This document shows positions 24,982 to 32,362 of a stretch of 64,000 nt of DNA, piece after piece; position 1 is the first letter of the stretch; each line of letters begins with the position of its first letter. The position numbers and the translations under genes are program-made. The notes under the pieces were generated by a model, which saw only the letters and a program-made list of their open reading frames with translations, had not been told where the DNA came from and made no database searches. The DNA is from Actinotignum timonense (GTDB lineage: Bacteria; Actinomycetota; Actinomycetes; Actinomycetales; Actinomycetaceae): assembly GCF_030216305.1 (NCBI RefSeq), contig NZ_JASOKT010000009.1:18899-82898 (forward strand), read 5' to 3'.

Positions 24982-25989
24982 TTAGTACGACGGTGCGGGG
25001 GCCGACTCACGAGTAATCTGTCCAATGGCACCCTGGCCCGTGGCGGAAAGATTCGCGTTGAAAGGATCAATGGTGCGCAGTGCGGAGCGCAGTACCTGGC
25101 GGATATAGCGGGCATTTGTTGCTCCCACTCCCAGCCAGTCCGAGCCGTAGTGTTCCACCATGAATGCTCCGGTAAAGCCACCCCGCAAAGCTTGCCGAAT
25201 CACGGCGCGGTAGTTAATAAGTCCGCTTTCCAGGGGAACCGGCGCGGACATATAGGTGCCAGTTTCCGGGTCCTCATCGCGAATATAGTTCTTGATATGC
25301 CAGTAATTGGCGTAGGGAAGAACCGCATCGAACATGTCCTGGTAGCTGGGCATGGGCCGGTGCAGGCGAATGAGGTTGCCGATATCCGGATTAAGCCCCA
25401 CGTTGTCACGGTCAATATCACGCACGAAACTCACCGCGCCGTCGTGGGTTCCCACGTAGGTGTCTTCGTACATTTCCAGGCTGATGTGCATTCCGAGCTG
25501 GCCGGCGTGCCGGGCTAGTTCCCGCACCCGTTCCACCGCGAGCGGACGCAATTGCGGATCGCATACGTGCCCGGGTGCTAGCCAGAACCACAGCGCTTTT
25601 TCCTGCGCCGGGGTGAGGGCCTCCATAAAGCCGATATTGATGACCTGTGCCCCGAGCTCATGCCCGCGGTCAATGAGGTCATGTACGAAGGCAAGATTGG
25701 TATCTCCGTTGCGAACATCGACGACGGAACGCCTACCTACGGAAATAGCGGGAATGCTGAGGTCGAGATCGCGGCACATATCCCGGAAAGACGCGAAGCG
25801 TTCCTCGGATATCTCAACAAGGGGAACCCAATCATCCATCGGATCAATGGCACCGAAACCAAGCTCCTTGACTTGGAGAAGCTGGTCTTCCCATATGCTT
25901 ACCGGTGCGGTTCCTATATCCTCCCCTGTTTCTGTGCGGGATCCGAAATTCATCTTGGCCGCAATTGGCCAGGTATCCGCCGTATACAC
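24982..25989 (-). CDS. Sugar-phosphate isomerase/epimerase-type TIM barrel (AP endonuclease 2 family)
   Basis: A 335-residue xylose-isomerase-like TIM barrel. QLLQVKELGFGAIDPMDDW, ISLEMYEDTY, VGLNPDIGN and FMVEHYGSDW follow the order of metal and acid residues in this superfamily, which includes hydroxypyruvate isomerase, 2-oxotetronate isomerase (OtnI) and many 3-dehydro-sugar enzymes. The start is GTG at 25989, seven bases after AAAGGAG. It lies between the substrate-binding protein TctC (65-base gap with a GC hairpin) and the PdxA-like gene. An isomerase or epimerase acting early in the pathway is likely. Confidence 0.75.
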   Translation of the reverse strand: MYTADTWPIAAKMNFGSRTETGEDIGTAPVSIWEDQLLQVKELGFGAIDPMDDWVPLVEISEERFASFRDMCRDLDLSIPAISVGRRSVVDVRNGDTNLAFVHDLIDRGHELGAQVINIGFMEALTPAQEKALWFWLAPGHVCDPQLRPLAVERVRELARHAGQLGMHISLEMYEDTYVGTHDGAVSFVRDIDRDNVGLNPDIGNLIRLHRPMPSYQDMFDAVLPYANYWHIKNYIRDEDPETGTYMSAPVPLESGLINYRAVIRQALRGGFTGAFMVEHYGSDWLGVGATNARYIRQVLRSALRTIDPFNANLSATGQGAIGQITRESAPAPSY

Positions 25990-26004
25990 CTCATCACTCC
26001 TTTC

Positions 26005-26028
26005 GCCGGCCCCGGTTCCGGGGCCGGC
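26005..26028 (-). repeat. Very stable GC hairpin between tctC and the isomerase gene
   Basis: GCCGGCCCCGG (26005-26015) and CCGGGGCCGGC (26018-26028) are perfect complements with two bases between them, so the real loop is about four bases. On the minus strand the ribosome binding site of the next gene follows at once and there is no T-run. It probably protects the 3' end of the tctC message or partly stops transcription, keeping the binding protein in excess. Confidence 0.7.
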
Positions 26029-26054
26029 GCTTATCTGCTTATTGCTAGCGAGCC

Positions 26055-27038
26055 TTAGCTCTGCCCGAGTCCCTTCTTGAGATCTGCTTCGTACCCTTCG
26101 AGGTACTTGACGAAATCATCGCCGAAGAGAGGATCGATCTGCATGAAATTGGTTTCCATGTAGTTGGTGAAGTCCTTGCTTTCGCTGTACTTCTTTGCTG
26201 CATCAATCCAGTACTCGCGGGCTTCTTCGCTGATCCCACCTGTCGCGATAAGGCCGCGGAACTGGGAGAAGGTCACGTTAATGCCTTCCTCCACGGTGGT
26301 GGGGATATCCTTGAGCGCATCGTAGCTATAGCGATCTTCGGAGATCACGCACAGGGGAACAAGATCGCCGGCTTCCAGCTGGCCCATCACTTCGCTGGGA
26401 TTACCCAGGGCGACATCAACGTGTCCGCCGAGCAACGCAGTCACGGCTTCACCTCCGGATTCGTAGGGCACGCGTTGGAACTGCACACCCTGGTCCTTTT
26501 CGATAAGGCCAAATTGGATAGCGTCGTTACCGGTCACACCACCGGATATGGAAACCTTGACAGGACCGGCCTTCGCCGCATCCACCACAGCACGGCAGGA
26601 ATTGTAAGGAGAGCCCTTCTTTACAACCATGATCGTCGAGTCCTGACCCGCCTTCATGATCGGGGTGAAACTACGCCACGTGAAGGGCACATTTTCGGTG
26701 AGAGGAAGGTTTATGAGGGCGGTTTCGGTGGCGAGGAGCTTGGAACTATCACCTTCTTCGCCCAGGAACGCAGCATAGCCGACGGCGCCGCCGGCACCCT
26801 GGCGATTCTCCACCGAGATGGACTTACCTGTGACGTTCTCCAGGCCGGAGGCGATGGCACGGCCTGACATATCGGAACCACCACCGGGGGCCATAGGTAC
26901 CACCATGGTGATACGGGCGCCGGGATCGAAATCGCTTCCTCCCGCGGAGGAACCCCCGCCCTTATCCTGACAGCCGGAGAGGGCAAGGAGCGCGCAGCTA
27001 ACAGCGGCGATACCGCTCATGAGTCGTGATATTTTCAT
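26055..27038 (-). CDS. TctC/Bug-family solute-binding lipoprotein of a tripartite tricarboxylate-type transporter
   Basis: A 327-residue extracytoplasmic binding protein. The signal sequence ends in the lipobox LSGC (about residues 20-23), followed by a Gly/Ser/Asp-rich tether. ITMVVPMAPGGGSDMSGRAIA is the canonical Bug/TctC first ligand loop, and ENRQGAGGAVGYAAF follows. These proteins bind carboxylates. The gene starts 2 bases after the TctA stop, in the order tctB-tctA-tctC. A stable hairpin follows the gene. The ligand is probably the acid sugar degraded by the operon. Confidence 0.9.
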   Translation of the reverse strand: MKISRLMSGIAAVSCALLALSGCQDKGGGSSAGGSDFDPGARITMVVPMAPGGGSDMSGRAIASGLENVTGKSISVENRQGAGGAVGYAAFLGEEGDSSKLLATETALINLPLTENVPFTWRSFTPIMKAGQDSTIMVVKKGSPYNSCRAVVDAAKAGPVKVSISGGVTGNDAIQFGLIEKDQGVQFQRVPYESGGEAVTALLGGHVDVALGNPSEVMGQLEAGDLVPLCVISEDRYSYDALKDIPTTVEEGINVTFSQFRGLIATGGISEEAREYWIDAAKKYSESKDFTNYMETNFMQIDPLFGDDFVKYLEGYEADLKKGLGQS

Positions 27039-27040
27039 TG

Positions 27041-28735
27041 TTATTCCTTAGAGTTGATCGTCGTTGATCCGGATTGGGGGATGTCACCGCCTAGCGCAAG
27101 ACCCGGCGGTGGGGTGGTTGTCGTGTCGAGAGCGCGGGTTCCGCGCGCGGCCGAGCCGGTGCACTCCCCCACGGCAGCAGGTTGCGCAGCATCCACGGAC
27201 GGCACAGGCTCAATCGCGGAAGTCGCTTCTGCGGGAACTTCGGCCGCCGCGGATTTGCGGCTGGATTTACGTGAAAAACGCTTGAGGAGGCCCGGGACCA
27301 CCATGATGGCAAGGGTGATGCCAAGGATGGTCAAGGCTAGGGGCTGACGGAATACGATGGTGAGATCGCCCTGACTGAAAGCAGAAGTCTGCACCAGATA
27401 ACGTTCCACCATGGGCCCAAGCACCATGCCCAGGATGAGCGGCGCCGTCGGATAGTTATATTTCTTGATGAAGAACCCAGCCAAGCCAGCAACGAAAAGA
27501 ACCGTGAGTGCGAAAACACCATTCTCTACTGCAAATGCCCCAAACATCGAGAAGAAGATAATGAGGGGATAGAGGTAGGAGTAAGGCAGGCGCAGAACTT
27601 GGGCAAAGACGGGTGCCATGGGCAGGTTGAGGACGAGCAGGATAACGTTCCCGATGAAGAAAGACGTTAGCAAACCCCACACCAACGTAGGTTGATTCTC
27701 AAAGAGGAGGGGCCCCGGCTGGATCCCGTACATGACAAATGCGCCGAGGAGAACTGCCGTCGTCGTACCACCGGGAACGCCCAGCGCGAGAGTCGGAACG
27801 AAATTCGCATTGGCCGCGGCGTTATTTGCAGATTCGGAGGCTGCTACGCCTTCAATAGCGCCCTTACCAAAGTTGCGGGAGTTCTTGGAGACCTGCTTTT
27901 CCGCGCCGTAGGCAACCAGGGAGGCAAGAGTGGACCCCGCACCGGGCAGGCAGCCGAGTACAAATCCAAGCCCGGTACCACGAGTAATGGCCGGAAAAGC
28001 CTGCTTAATATCGGAGGGCTTAATGACCATGTCACGCATGCGGGCACGAATCGGTTTCGCGGTGCCCGCACCGATCTGGGACACTACTTCACCGATGGCG
28101 AATACTCCGATCATAACGACGACGAAATCAATGCCGCCCAGCAAACTCACGCTTCCAAAGGTGAAGCGCGAAGCCGCGAAGGCCGAGGACATTCCCACGG
28201 TGGAGAGCACTAGGCCAATACCGGCCATCATGAGGCCCTTGGCGAGGTTATCGCCGGAGAAGGAGATGATGGTGAGCAGGCCCATGATCATAATGGCGAG
28301 CATTTCAGCCGGGCCGAAACGCAGCGCGAATTGAGCAATAGGAGCTGCCACCAAGCAGAGCAGAATAAGGGAAACAATGGCGGCGAAGAAGGAGCCGATG
28401 GCAGCAATCGCGAGCGCCTTACCAGCTTTTCCTTTTCGGGCTAGAGAGTAGCCGTCTATAACTGTTGCGACGGCGCTCGCATCTCCCGGAGTGGCAATGA
28501 GGACCGCAGCAATCGTGCCGCCGTACTGGCACCCGTAGTAAATACCCGCGAGCATAATGAGCGCGGTGACCGGTTCCATCGTGAGGGTAAGAGGCAGCAG
28601 AATTGCCACGCCCGTGGTGGCCCCCAGTCCGGGGAGCATCCCAATAACGGTACCGAGAAGTACCCCGATGAAACACCAGAGCAGGTTGTCTGGGGTGAGA
28701 GATGTTTGGAAACCGAGTAGAAGATTCTCAATCAT
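27041..28735 (-). CDS. TctA-family large permease of the tripartite transporter
   Basis: A 564-residue membrane protein of about 12 helices. LGTVIGMLPGLGATTGVAILLP near the N-terminus and LGFVLGCLPGAGSTLASLVAYG in the middle are the duplicated TctA signature repeats; GVPGGTTTAVLLG follows. The last 65 residues form a cytoplasmic tail rich in Ala/Pro/Thr. It is the main membrane component with TctB and TctC. GGGAGG lies 12 bases before the ATG, a rather long spacing. The gap to TctB is 18 bases. Confidence 0.92.
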   Translation of the reverse strand: MIENLLLGFQTSLTPDNLLWCFIGVLLGTVIGMLPGLGATTGVAILLPLTLTMEPVTALIMLAGIYYGCQYGGTIAAVLIATPGDASAVATVIDGYSLARKGKAGKALAIAAIGSFFAAIVSLILLCLVAAPIAQFALRFGPAEMLAIMIMGLLTIISFSGDNLAKGLMMAGIGLVLSTVGMSSAFAASRFTFGSVSLLGGIDFVVVMIGVFAIGEVVSQIGAGTAKPIRARMRDMVIKPSDIKQAFPAITRGTGLGFVLGCLPGAGSTLASLVAYGAEKQVSKNSRNFGKGAIEGVAASESANNAAANANFVPTLALGVPGGTTTAVLLGAFVMYGIQPGPLLFENQPTLVWGLLTSFFIGNVILLVLNLPMAPVFAQVLRLPYSYLYPLIIFFSMFGAFAVENGVFALTVLFVAGLAGFFIKKYNYPTAPLILGMVLGPMVERYLVQTSAFSQGDLTIVFRQPLALTILGITLAIMVVPGLLKRFSRKSSRKSAAAEVPAEATSAIEPVPSVDAAQPAAVGECTGSAARGTRALDTTTTPPPGLALGGDIPQSGSTTINSKE

Positions 28736-28753
28736 GATATGTTCGTTCCTCCC

Positions 28754-29404
28754 TTACACCAGGTCAAGCATCCCGGTAGGAAGCGGCACTTGGAGAAGCA
28801 CAGAGAAAACCACGTAGCCGAAGAGGAAGGTGAGAATAGCAGCGAGGAGCCCCTGCCACCATTTGCGCCGTTCCACGAAAACAACGAGGACAAAGACCAT
28901 GAGCGTGACGGAAAACAGCAGGCCGATCACGCGGGTGAGGATAATTGCGCCAAGCATTGCGAGGAAGACGTAGACTACCGCGAGCTGACGCTGGCGTTCG
29001 GTGCGTTCACCTTCCGCGGGCGTTTCTTCTGCCGCATACTGTTCCATCAGCTGGACGGATTCGTCATCTTCTGAGTCAGTTTCCGGCGCGGGCTTCGTGA
29101 TGTTGGAGCGAATGAGATCCCAAATCGAGGCGAGGACAATAACGCAACCGGCGACGAAAGGCATGAGCCCGGCACCAACTTCGCCATTGGTTTCTGATAG
29201 TCCGTAATTCCATCCCGACACAATGACGTAGATGCCGATACCTAAAATAACGAGGCGGAAAGCCAGTGCGCCGATATCCCGATTTCCGCACTGGCGTTGG
29301 GCTTGTGCCGGCGCGCTTGTGGTGGCACCCGTGGTGTTCGGAGAAACCGCGCCGGGTGGGTGCATCCCAGGGTCTCCATCGGTCTTCACCGTTGTACTCC
29401 TCAT
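28754..29404 (-). CDS. TctB-family small permease subunit
   Basis: A 216-residue protein with four or five hydrophobic helices after a polar 45-residue N-terminus; FRLVILGIGIYVIVSGWNYG begins the membrane part, as in TctB. An acidic loop lies between helices 2 and 3 (about residues 105-135). It is the small membrane subunit of the tripartite transporter and the first gene of the long operon; the GntR-type operator/promoter is 100 bases upstream. AAGG is a weak ribosome binding site. Confidence 0.85.
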   Translation of the reverse strand: MRSTTVKTDGDPGMHPPGAVSPNTTGATTSAPAQAQRQCGNRDIGALAFRLVILGIGIYVIVSGWNYGLSETNGEVGAGLMPFVAGCVIVLASIWDLIRSNITKPAPETDSEDDESVQLMEQYAAEETPAEGERTERQRQLAVVYVFLAMLGAIILTRVIGLLFSVTLMVFVLVVFVERRKWWQGLLAAILTFLFGYVVFSVLLQVPLPTGMLDLV

Positions 29405-29503
29405 CGAGCAACCTTTCCTTCTGGTAGTGCACTTCTGTGGTAGGGATGACGTTTCTGCTTTGAAACCGACATCGACAGTGACGCGCGCTACTAAGTTTCC
29501 AAT

Positions 29504-29532
29504 ATCCTATATCGTATAGGATTCTGTGACAA
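29504..29532 (-). promoter_or_regulatory. Promoter with overlapping 19-bp palindromic operator for the tct operon
   Basis: On the minus strand TTGTCA (29527-29532) and TAGGAT (29504-29509) are 17 bases apart, a good -35/-10 pair. ATCCTATA-TCG-TATAGGAT (29504-29522) is a perfect 8+3+8 palindrome covering the -10 box and part of the spacer. The size fits a GntR/FCD dimer site, and the GntR gene is close by, so repression by blocking RNA polymerase is expected. Confidence 0.75.
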
Positions 29533-29614
29533 GGGTCGCGCGGTACTGTGACATGCCGAAGCTACACAAAAGCGAGACGTTCTCAGCCGTCACACCGATG
29601 CCGAAGGAGGAGCG

Positions 29615-29854
29615 ATGGGGCAGATTCTCATCACGGTCGGGATTGTTATCTACCTAGGTGTCGCGGTGCTCTGGGCTATTAACCTGGTACGCGGATTGCG
29701 CCACGCAGCAAAGGATCCCCACTCGCAGCTGGATCGGGGCGCACGGCGAACCACCTACTTCGCCTTAGCTACTTGCTGGGCTTGGCCTGCGTGGATCTTT
29801 ATCAGCCTCGCGCTTGCCGCGCGGCGCATTCGCCAAGCCGGCCGTGGATGCTAA
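29615..29854 (+). CDS. Small two-helix membrane protein, unknown
   Basis: A 79-residue protein with two hydrophobic helices (about residues 5-25 and 48-68) separated by a charged loop with RGLRHAAKDPHSQLDRGARR, and a basic C-terminus. AAGGAGG at 29604-29610 is a strong ribosome binding site, which makes it credible as a gene. It lies alone on the plus strand between the tct operon promoter and the convergent GntR gene. No family is recognised; a membrane accessory role is only a guess. Confidence 0.6.
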   Translation: MGQILITVGIVIYLGVAVLWAINLVRGLRHAAKDPHSQLDRGARRTTYFALATCWAWPAWIFISLALAARRIRQAGRGC

Positions 29855-29862
29855 TAAACGAT

Positions 29863-30558
29863 TTATTCCGCGTCAGAAATTGATCGGCGCAGCACCCCGT
29901 TGAGATGGGCTTCCATAGCAGCTAGTGCATCCTCGCGCGCACCCGAGGCGAAAGCCTCCAAAATAGCATGATGCTCCGCAGTGGCCTGCGCACCGTCAGA
30001 ACTTCCTTCCCCAACGGTTTGGCGAATGCGGTGAGCCTGGAAAGCGAGGTTATCCACCGCCGATTCCAGGTATGAATTATTGGCGTAGCGAATAATAACG
30101 CGGTGGAAGTTCCAATCAGCATCGAAATAGTGGCGGATATGGGCGAGGTCAAGGTGCCCTTTTTCATGTTCGAGATTCTGCCACGCGACTTCGTGTTCGG
30201 CGTGGGCCTGGCGCAATTCCGGAAGAAGTCGCTTGGCGTGCGGATAAGCCCAGTCAACCGCCTGGAGTTCCAGAAGCTTACGGACATCAATGAGTTTGCG
30301 AATTTGCTCGGTAGAGATGGGGGGCGCCACCCGGTAGCCGCGCCGAGCTAGACGCTCCACCAAGCCAGTATGCTCCATTTCCACCATGGCTTCGCGTACC
30401 GGGGTAGGAGAGACATCGAGATCACGAGCCAGGCCGTCAATGCTCAAAGATTCTTCCGGCTGGAACACGCCGCCCAGCAGCATATCGAGTATGGTGGAAT
30501 ACACCTCGTCACGCAAAGCAGCACGACGACGCTTAAGCAGAGAACCGGTGACGGCCAC
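29863..30558 (-). CDS. GntR-family (FadR/FCD) transcriptional regulator
   Basis: A 231-residue regulator. The winged helix near the N-terminus includes LSIDGLARDLDVSPTPVREA (first 65 residues). The FCD all-helical sensor has RKLLELQAVDWA, the metal-binding DADWNFHRVI and AEHHAILEAF segments. FCD regulators usually sense carboxylates. The start is GTG at 30558, five bases after AAGGAG; the frame is open 21 codons further left without support. It is encoded next to the tct operon and very probably binds the palindrome at 29504-29522. Confidence 0.85.
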   Translation of the reverse strand: MAVTGSLLKRRRAALRDEVYSTILDMLLGGVFQPEESLSIDGLARDLDVSPTPVREAMVEMEHTGLVERLARRGYRVAPPISTEQIRKLIDVRKLLELQAVDWAYPHAKRLLPELRQAHAEHEVAWQNLEHEKGHLDLAHIRHYFDADWNFHRVIIRYANNSYLESAVDNLAFQAHRIRQTVGEGSSDGAQATAEHHAILEAFASGAREDALAAMEAHLNGVLRRSISDAE

Positions 30559-30731
30559 GGCGACTCCTTGGAATCCAATGAACACACTCTTCGCCCACCG
30601 TCTCGCGCCGTTAGCACGCAAAGAATCGCGTCACAGAGGCGGGGGTATGGGCATAGTATACCGAGGGCGCTGGGCCAGCTCCGGGACTTGAGTCAAGGTC
30701 ACTTAAGCAAAGGAACGCCGCTGCGATAACC

Positions 30732-30766
30732 GCGGGCGGCTTGACTGCACTCATCAAGCCGCCCGC
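30732..30766 (-). terminator. Strong hairpin after the HAD gene
   Basis: GCGGGCGGCTTGA (30732-30744) and TCAAGCCGCCCGC (30754-30766) form a perfect 13-bp stem with a 9-base loop, 82 bases past the stop of the HAD gene. The T-rich stretch (ACTTTATTAGCTTTTT) is on the plus-strand side, so classical termination would favour plus transcription; in actinobacteria strong stems without T-runs also terminate. It insulates the GntR gene from upstream genes. Confidence 0.6.
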
Positions 30767-30847
30767 ACTTTATTAGCTTTTTCGGGAGGTCCGTAGGCTT
30801 GCTGATCAGCGCGCCTCCGTGCCTTTCGCGCGACTCCCACACCTCCG

Positions 30848-31711
30848 TCAGCGTGCCTCCCGCGCCTCCGCGATCCGATTGCACAGCGCAGCCACGGCAT
30901 CCTCGTCATTGGAGCCGATCTCATAGGCGGAAATGTCCTTGACCGCCGCTACCGAATTCGACGGGCAGATCGCCACACCCACTTCGCGCAGCCAGGGCAG
31001 GTCATTCGCGGAATCGCCGATGCCGGCGGTGCGAGCAACCGGGGCGCCGAGCCCCTCGAGGATGGTGCGCAGCGCTACCCATTTATCGGTAGCCGGGCTG
31101 GTCACCTCAATAGTGCCGTCATAGGAGCGCGCCGCGTTGGGGAATTCCGCCGCAAGATCAGCGCGGATACGCTCATACTCTGCGTCGTTAGCAAAAAGCG
31201 CGGCCTTGAGGCGGTCTTCGCGGGGCAGCTCCTCCAGATCCGCCACGATGGGCTGCTCGCCTTCGTTGCGTTCGGCGAGCACCCGCACCGCTTCGCCGTC
31301 CTCCTTGGCGAAAAGGTGGTCGCGTCCAAAAATAACCAGCTGGAGGGCATGCTTGCGGCAAAAGTCGAGGATGCGCTCGTAGAGTTCATCATCCATAGGT
31401 TCGTACGACGCCGCGCCTACCTCACCATGCGCATAATCCCGCACGGAGGCCACCGCCATAGCGCCACTAGCCGCGATCAGCGGGCCGTCAATATTGGCAC
31501 GCTCGTAAATCCCCACGGTAGCCGGGTATACCCGGCCGGTCGCTACGATAATCGCGACGCCGGTGGCATGCAGCCGGGCCAGTGCCGTGATCGTGGCATC
31601 GGAAACGTGTTTGTCATTGCGCGCCAGGGTGCCGTCCAAATCAAGGGCCAGCGCGTCAATGGTGAGAAGGTCTGCGGGAAGCTCTGCTTCCAGGTCCAGA
31701 TGAATAGCCAT
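30848..31711 (-). CDS. Cof-type HAD-superfamily hydrolase
   Basis: A 287-residue cytoplasmic phosphatase of the Cof/HAD-IIB group. Motif I is LDLDGTLA (about residues 24-31), motif II is IIVATGR, and the last motif is GIGDSANDLPWL. Such enzymes dephosphorylate sugar phosphates or cofactors with broad specificity. GGAG lies only two bases before the ATG. It is followed by the strong hairpin at 30732-30766 and preceded by a 98-base gap with short Pro/Thr-type repeats, so it may be transcribed with the upstream lipoproteins. Confidence 0.9.
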   Translation of the reverse strand: MAIHLDLEAELPADLLTIDALALDLDGTLARNDKHVSDATITALARLHATGVAIIVATGRVYPATVGIYERANIDGPLIAASGAMAVASVRDYAHGEVGAASYEPMDDELYERILDFCRKHALQLVIFGRDHLFAKEDGEAVRVLAERNEGEQPIVADLEELPREDRLKAALFANDAEYERIRADLAAEFPNAARSYDGTIEVTSPATDKWVALRTILEGLGAPVARTAGIGDSANDLPWLREVGVAICPSNSVAAVKDISAYEIGSNDEDAVAALCNRIAEAREAR

Positions 31712-31772
31712 ATCTCCACGGTACGCTACTCGCGCGCGCTCCGGGTGGGCCGCGCGGCCGGCATCACCGCAG

Positions 31773-31808
31773 CCACACCCGCCGCCACACCCGCCGCCGA
31801 CACCGCCC
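31773..31808 (+). repeat. Short 12-bp tandem repeat
   Basis: CCACACCCGCCG occurs twice in direct succession (31773-31784, 31785-31796), followed by a degenerate third copy. It lies in the gap between the HAD gene and the lipoprotein gene. No function is evident. Confidence 0.5.
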
Positions 31809-31809
31809 G

Positions 31810-32313
31810 CTACCGGTGGCTCACCGTTTCTTTCCCGTGAATTTCCACCAGCTGCGCGGTGGCGGACTGGCCATCCTTGGCGATCTCCGTGATATCAATC
31901 GTCAGGGCCAGCTCACCCCAGGCCGGATCCGGGCTGGCCGGCTTGGGAGTTTCACCCGGGCGCGTCACCACTGCCGGATCCACGGTTTGCAAGCCGAGCC
32001 GCTGGGGCGAATAGCTTTCCAGGCCGGCGATAGTCACCCGCGCTCCCCCGCATTGGGGCGGGTAGCTCGCCATAAACACCTCACACATGGTGGCCACCCC
32101 GCCGCTAATAATCACCCCGCCGCGTACTTTCACTTCCCCGGTCCCGTGCGCAATAGCCGCAGCGGGACCGGATTCGGTATCCCCGGGGCCGCCGGGGAGG
32201 GGCGTGGCCGGTGGCGGCGTCGTCGTATCACCGCTGCAGCCGCCCAGGCCCGCCACGCCGCAAAGCGCAGCCATCACGCCCGCGGCAACCGCCATCATGT
32301 TCTTGCTCCGCAT
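31810..32313 (-). CDS. Small lipoprotein, unknown function
   Basis: A 167-residue protein with a signal sequence ending in the lipobox LGGC (residues 23-26) and a Thr/Pro/Gly-rich tether. The mature part has two cysteines (ATMCEVF and PPQCGGARV) that may form a disulfide, and a segment ARVTIAGLESYSPQRLG. It resembles small copper-amine or nucleotide-binding-type lipoproteins only superficially; no family is claimed. It is 49 bases downstream of the large lipoprotein gene and probably cotranscribed. Confidence 0.7.
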   Translation of the reverse strand: MRSKNMMAVAAGVMAALCGVAGLGGCSGDTTTPPPATPLPGGPGDTESGPAAAIAHGTGEVKVRGGVIISGGVATMCEVFMASYPPQCGGARVTIAGLESYSPQRLGLQTVDPAVVTRPGETPKPASPDPAWGELALTIDITEIAKDGQSATAQLVEIHGKETVSHR

Positions 32314-32362
32314 GTCACGCCTTTCGTTTCCGGGCCCGTGCCCCGCGCGGATTCGACCGCGC

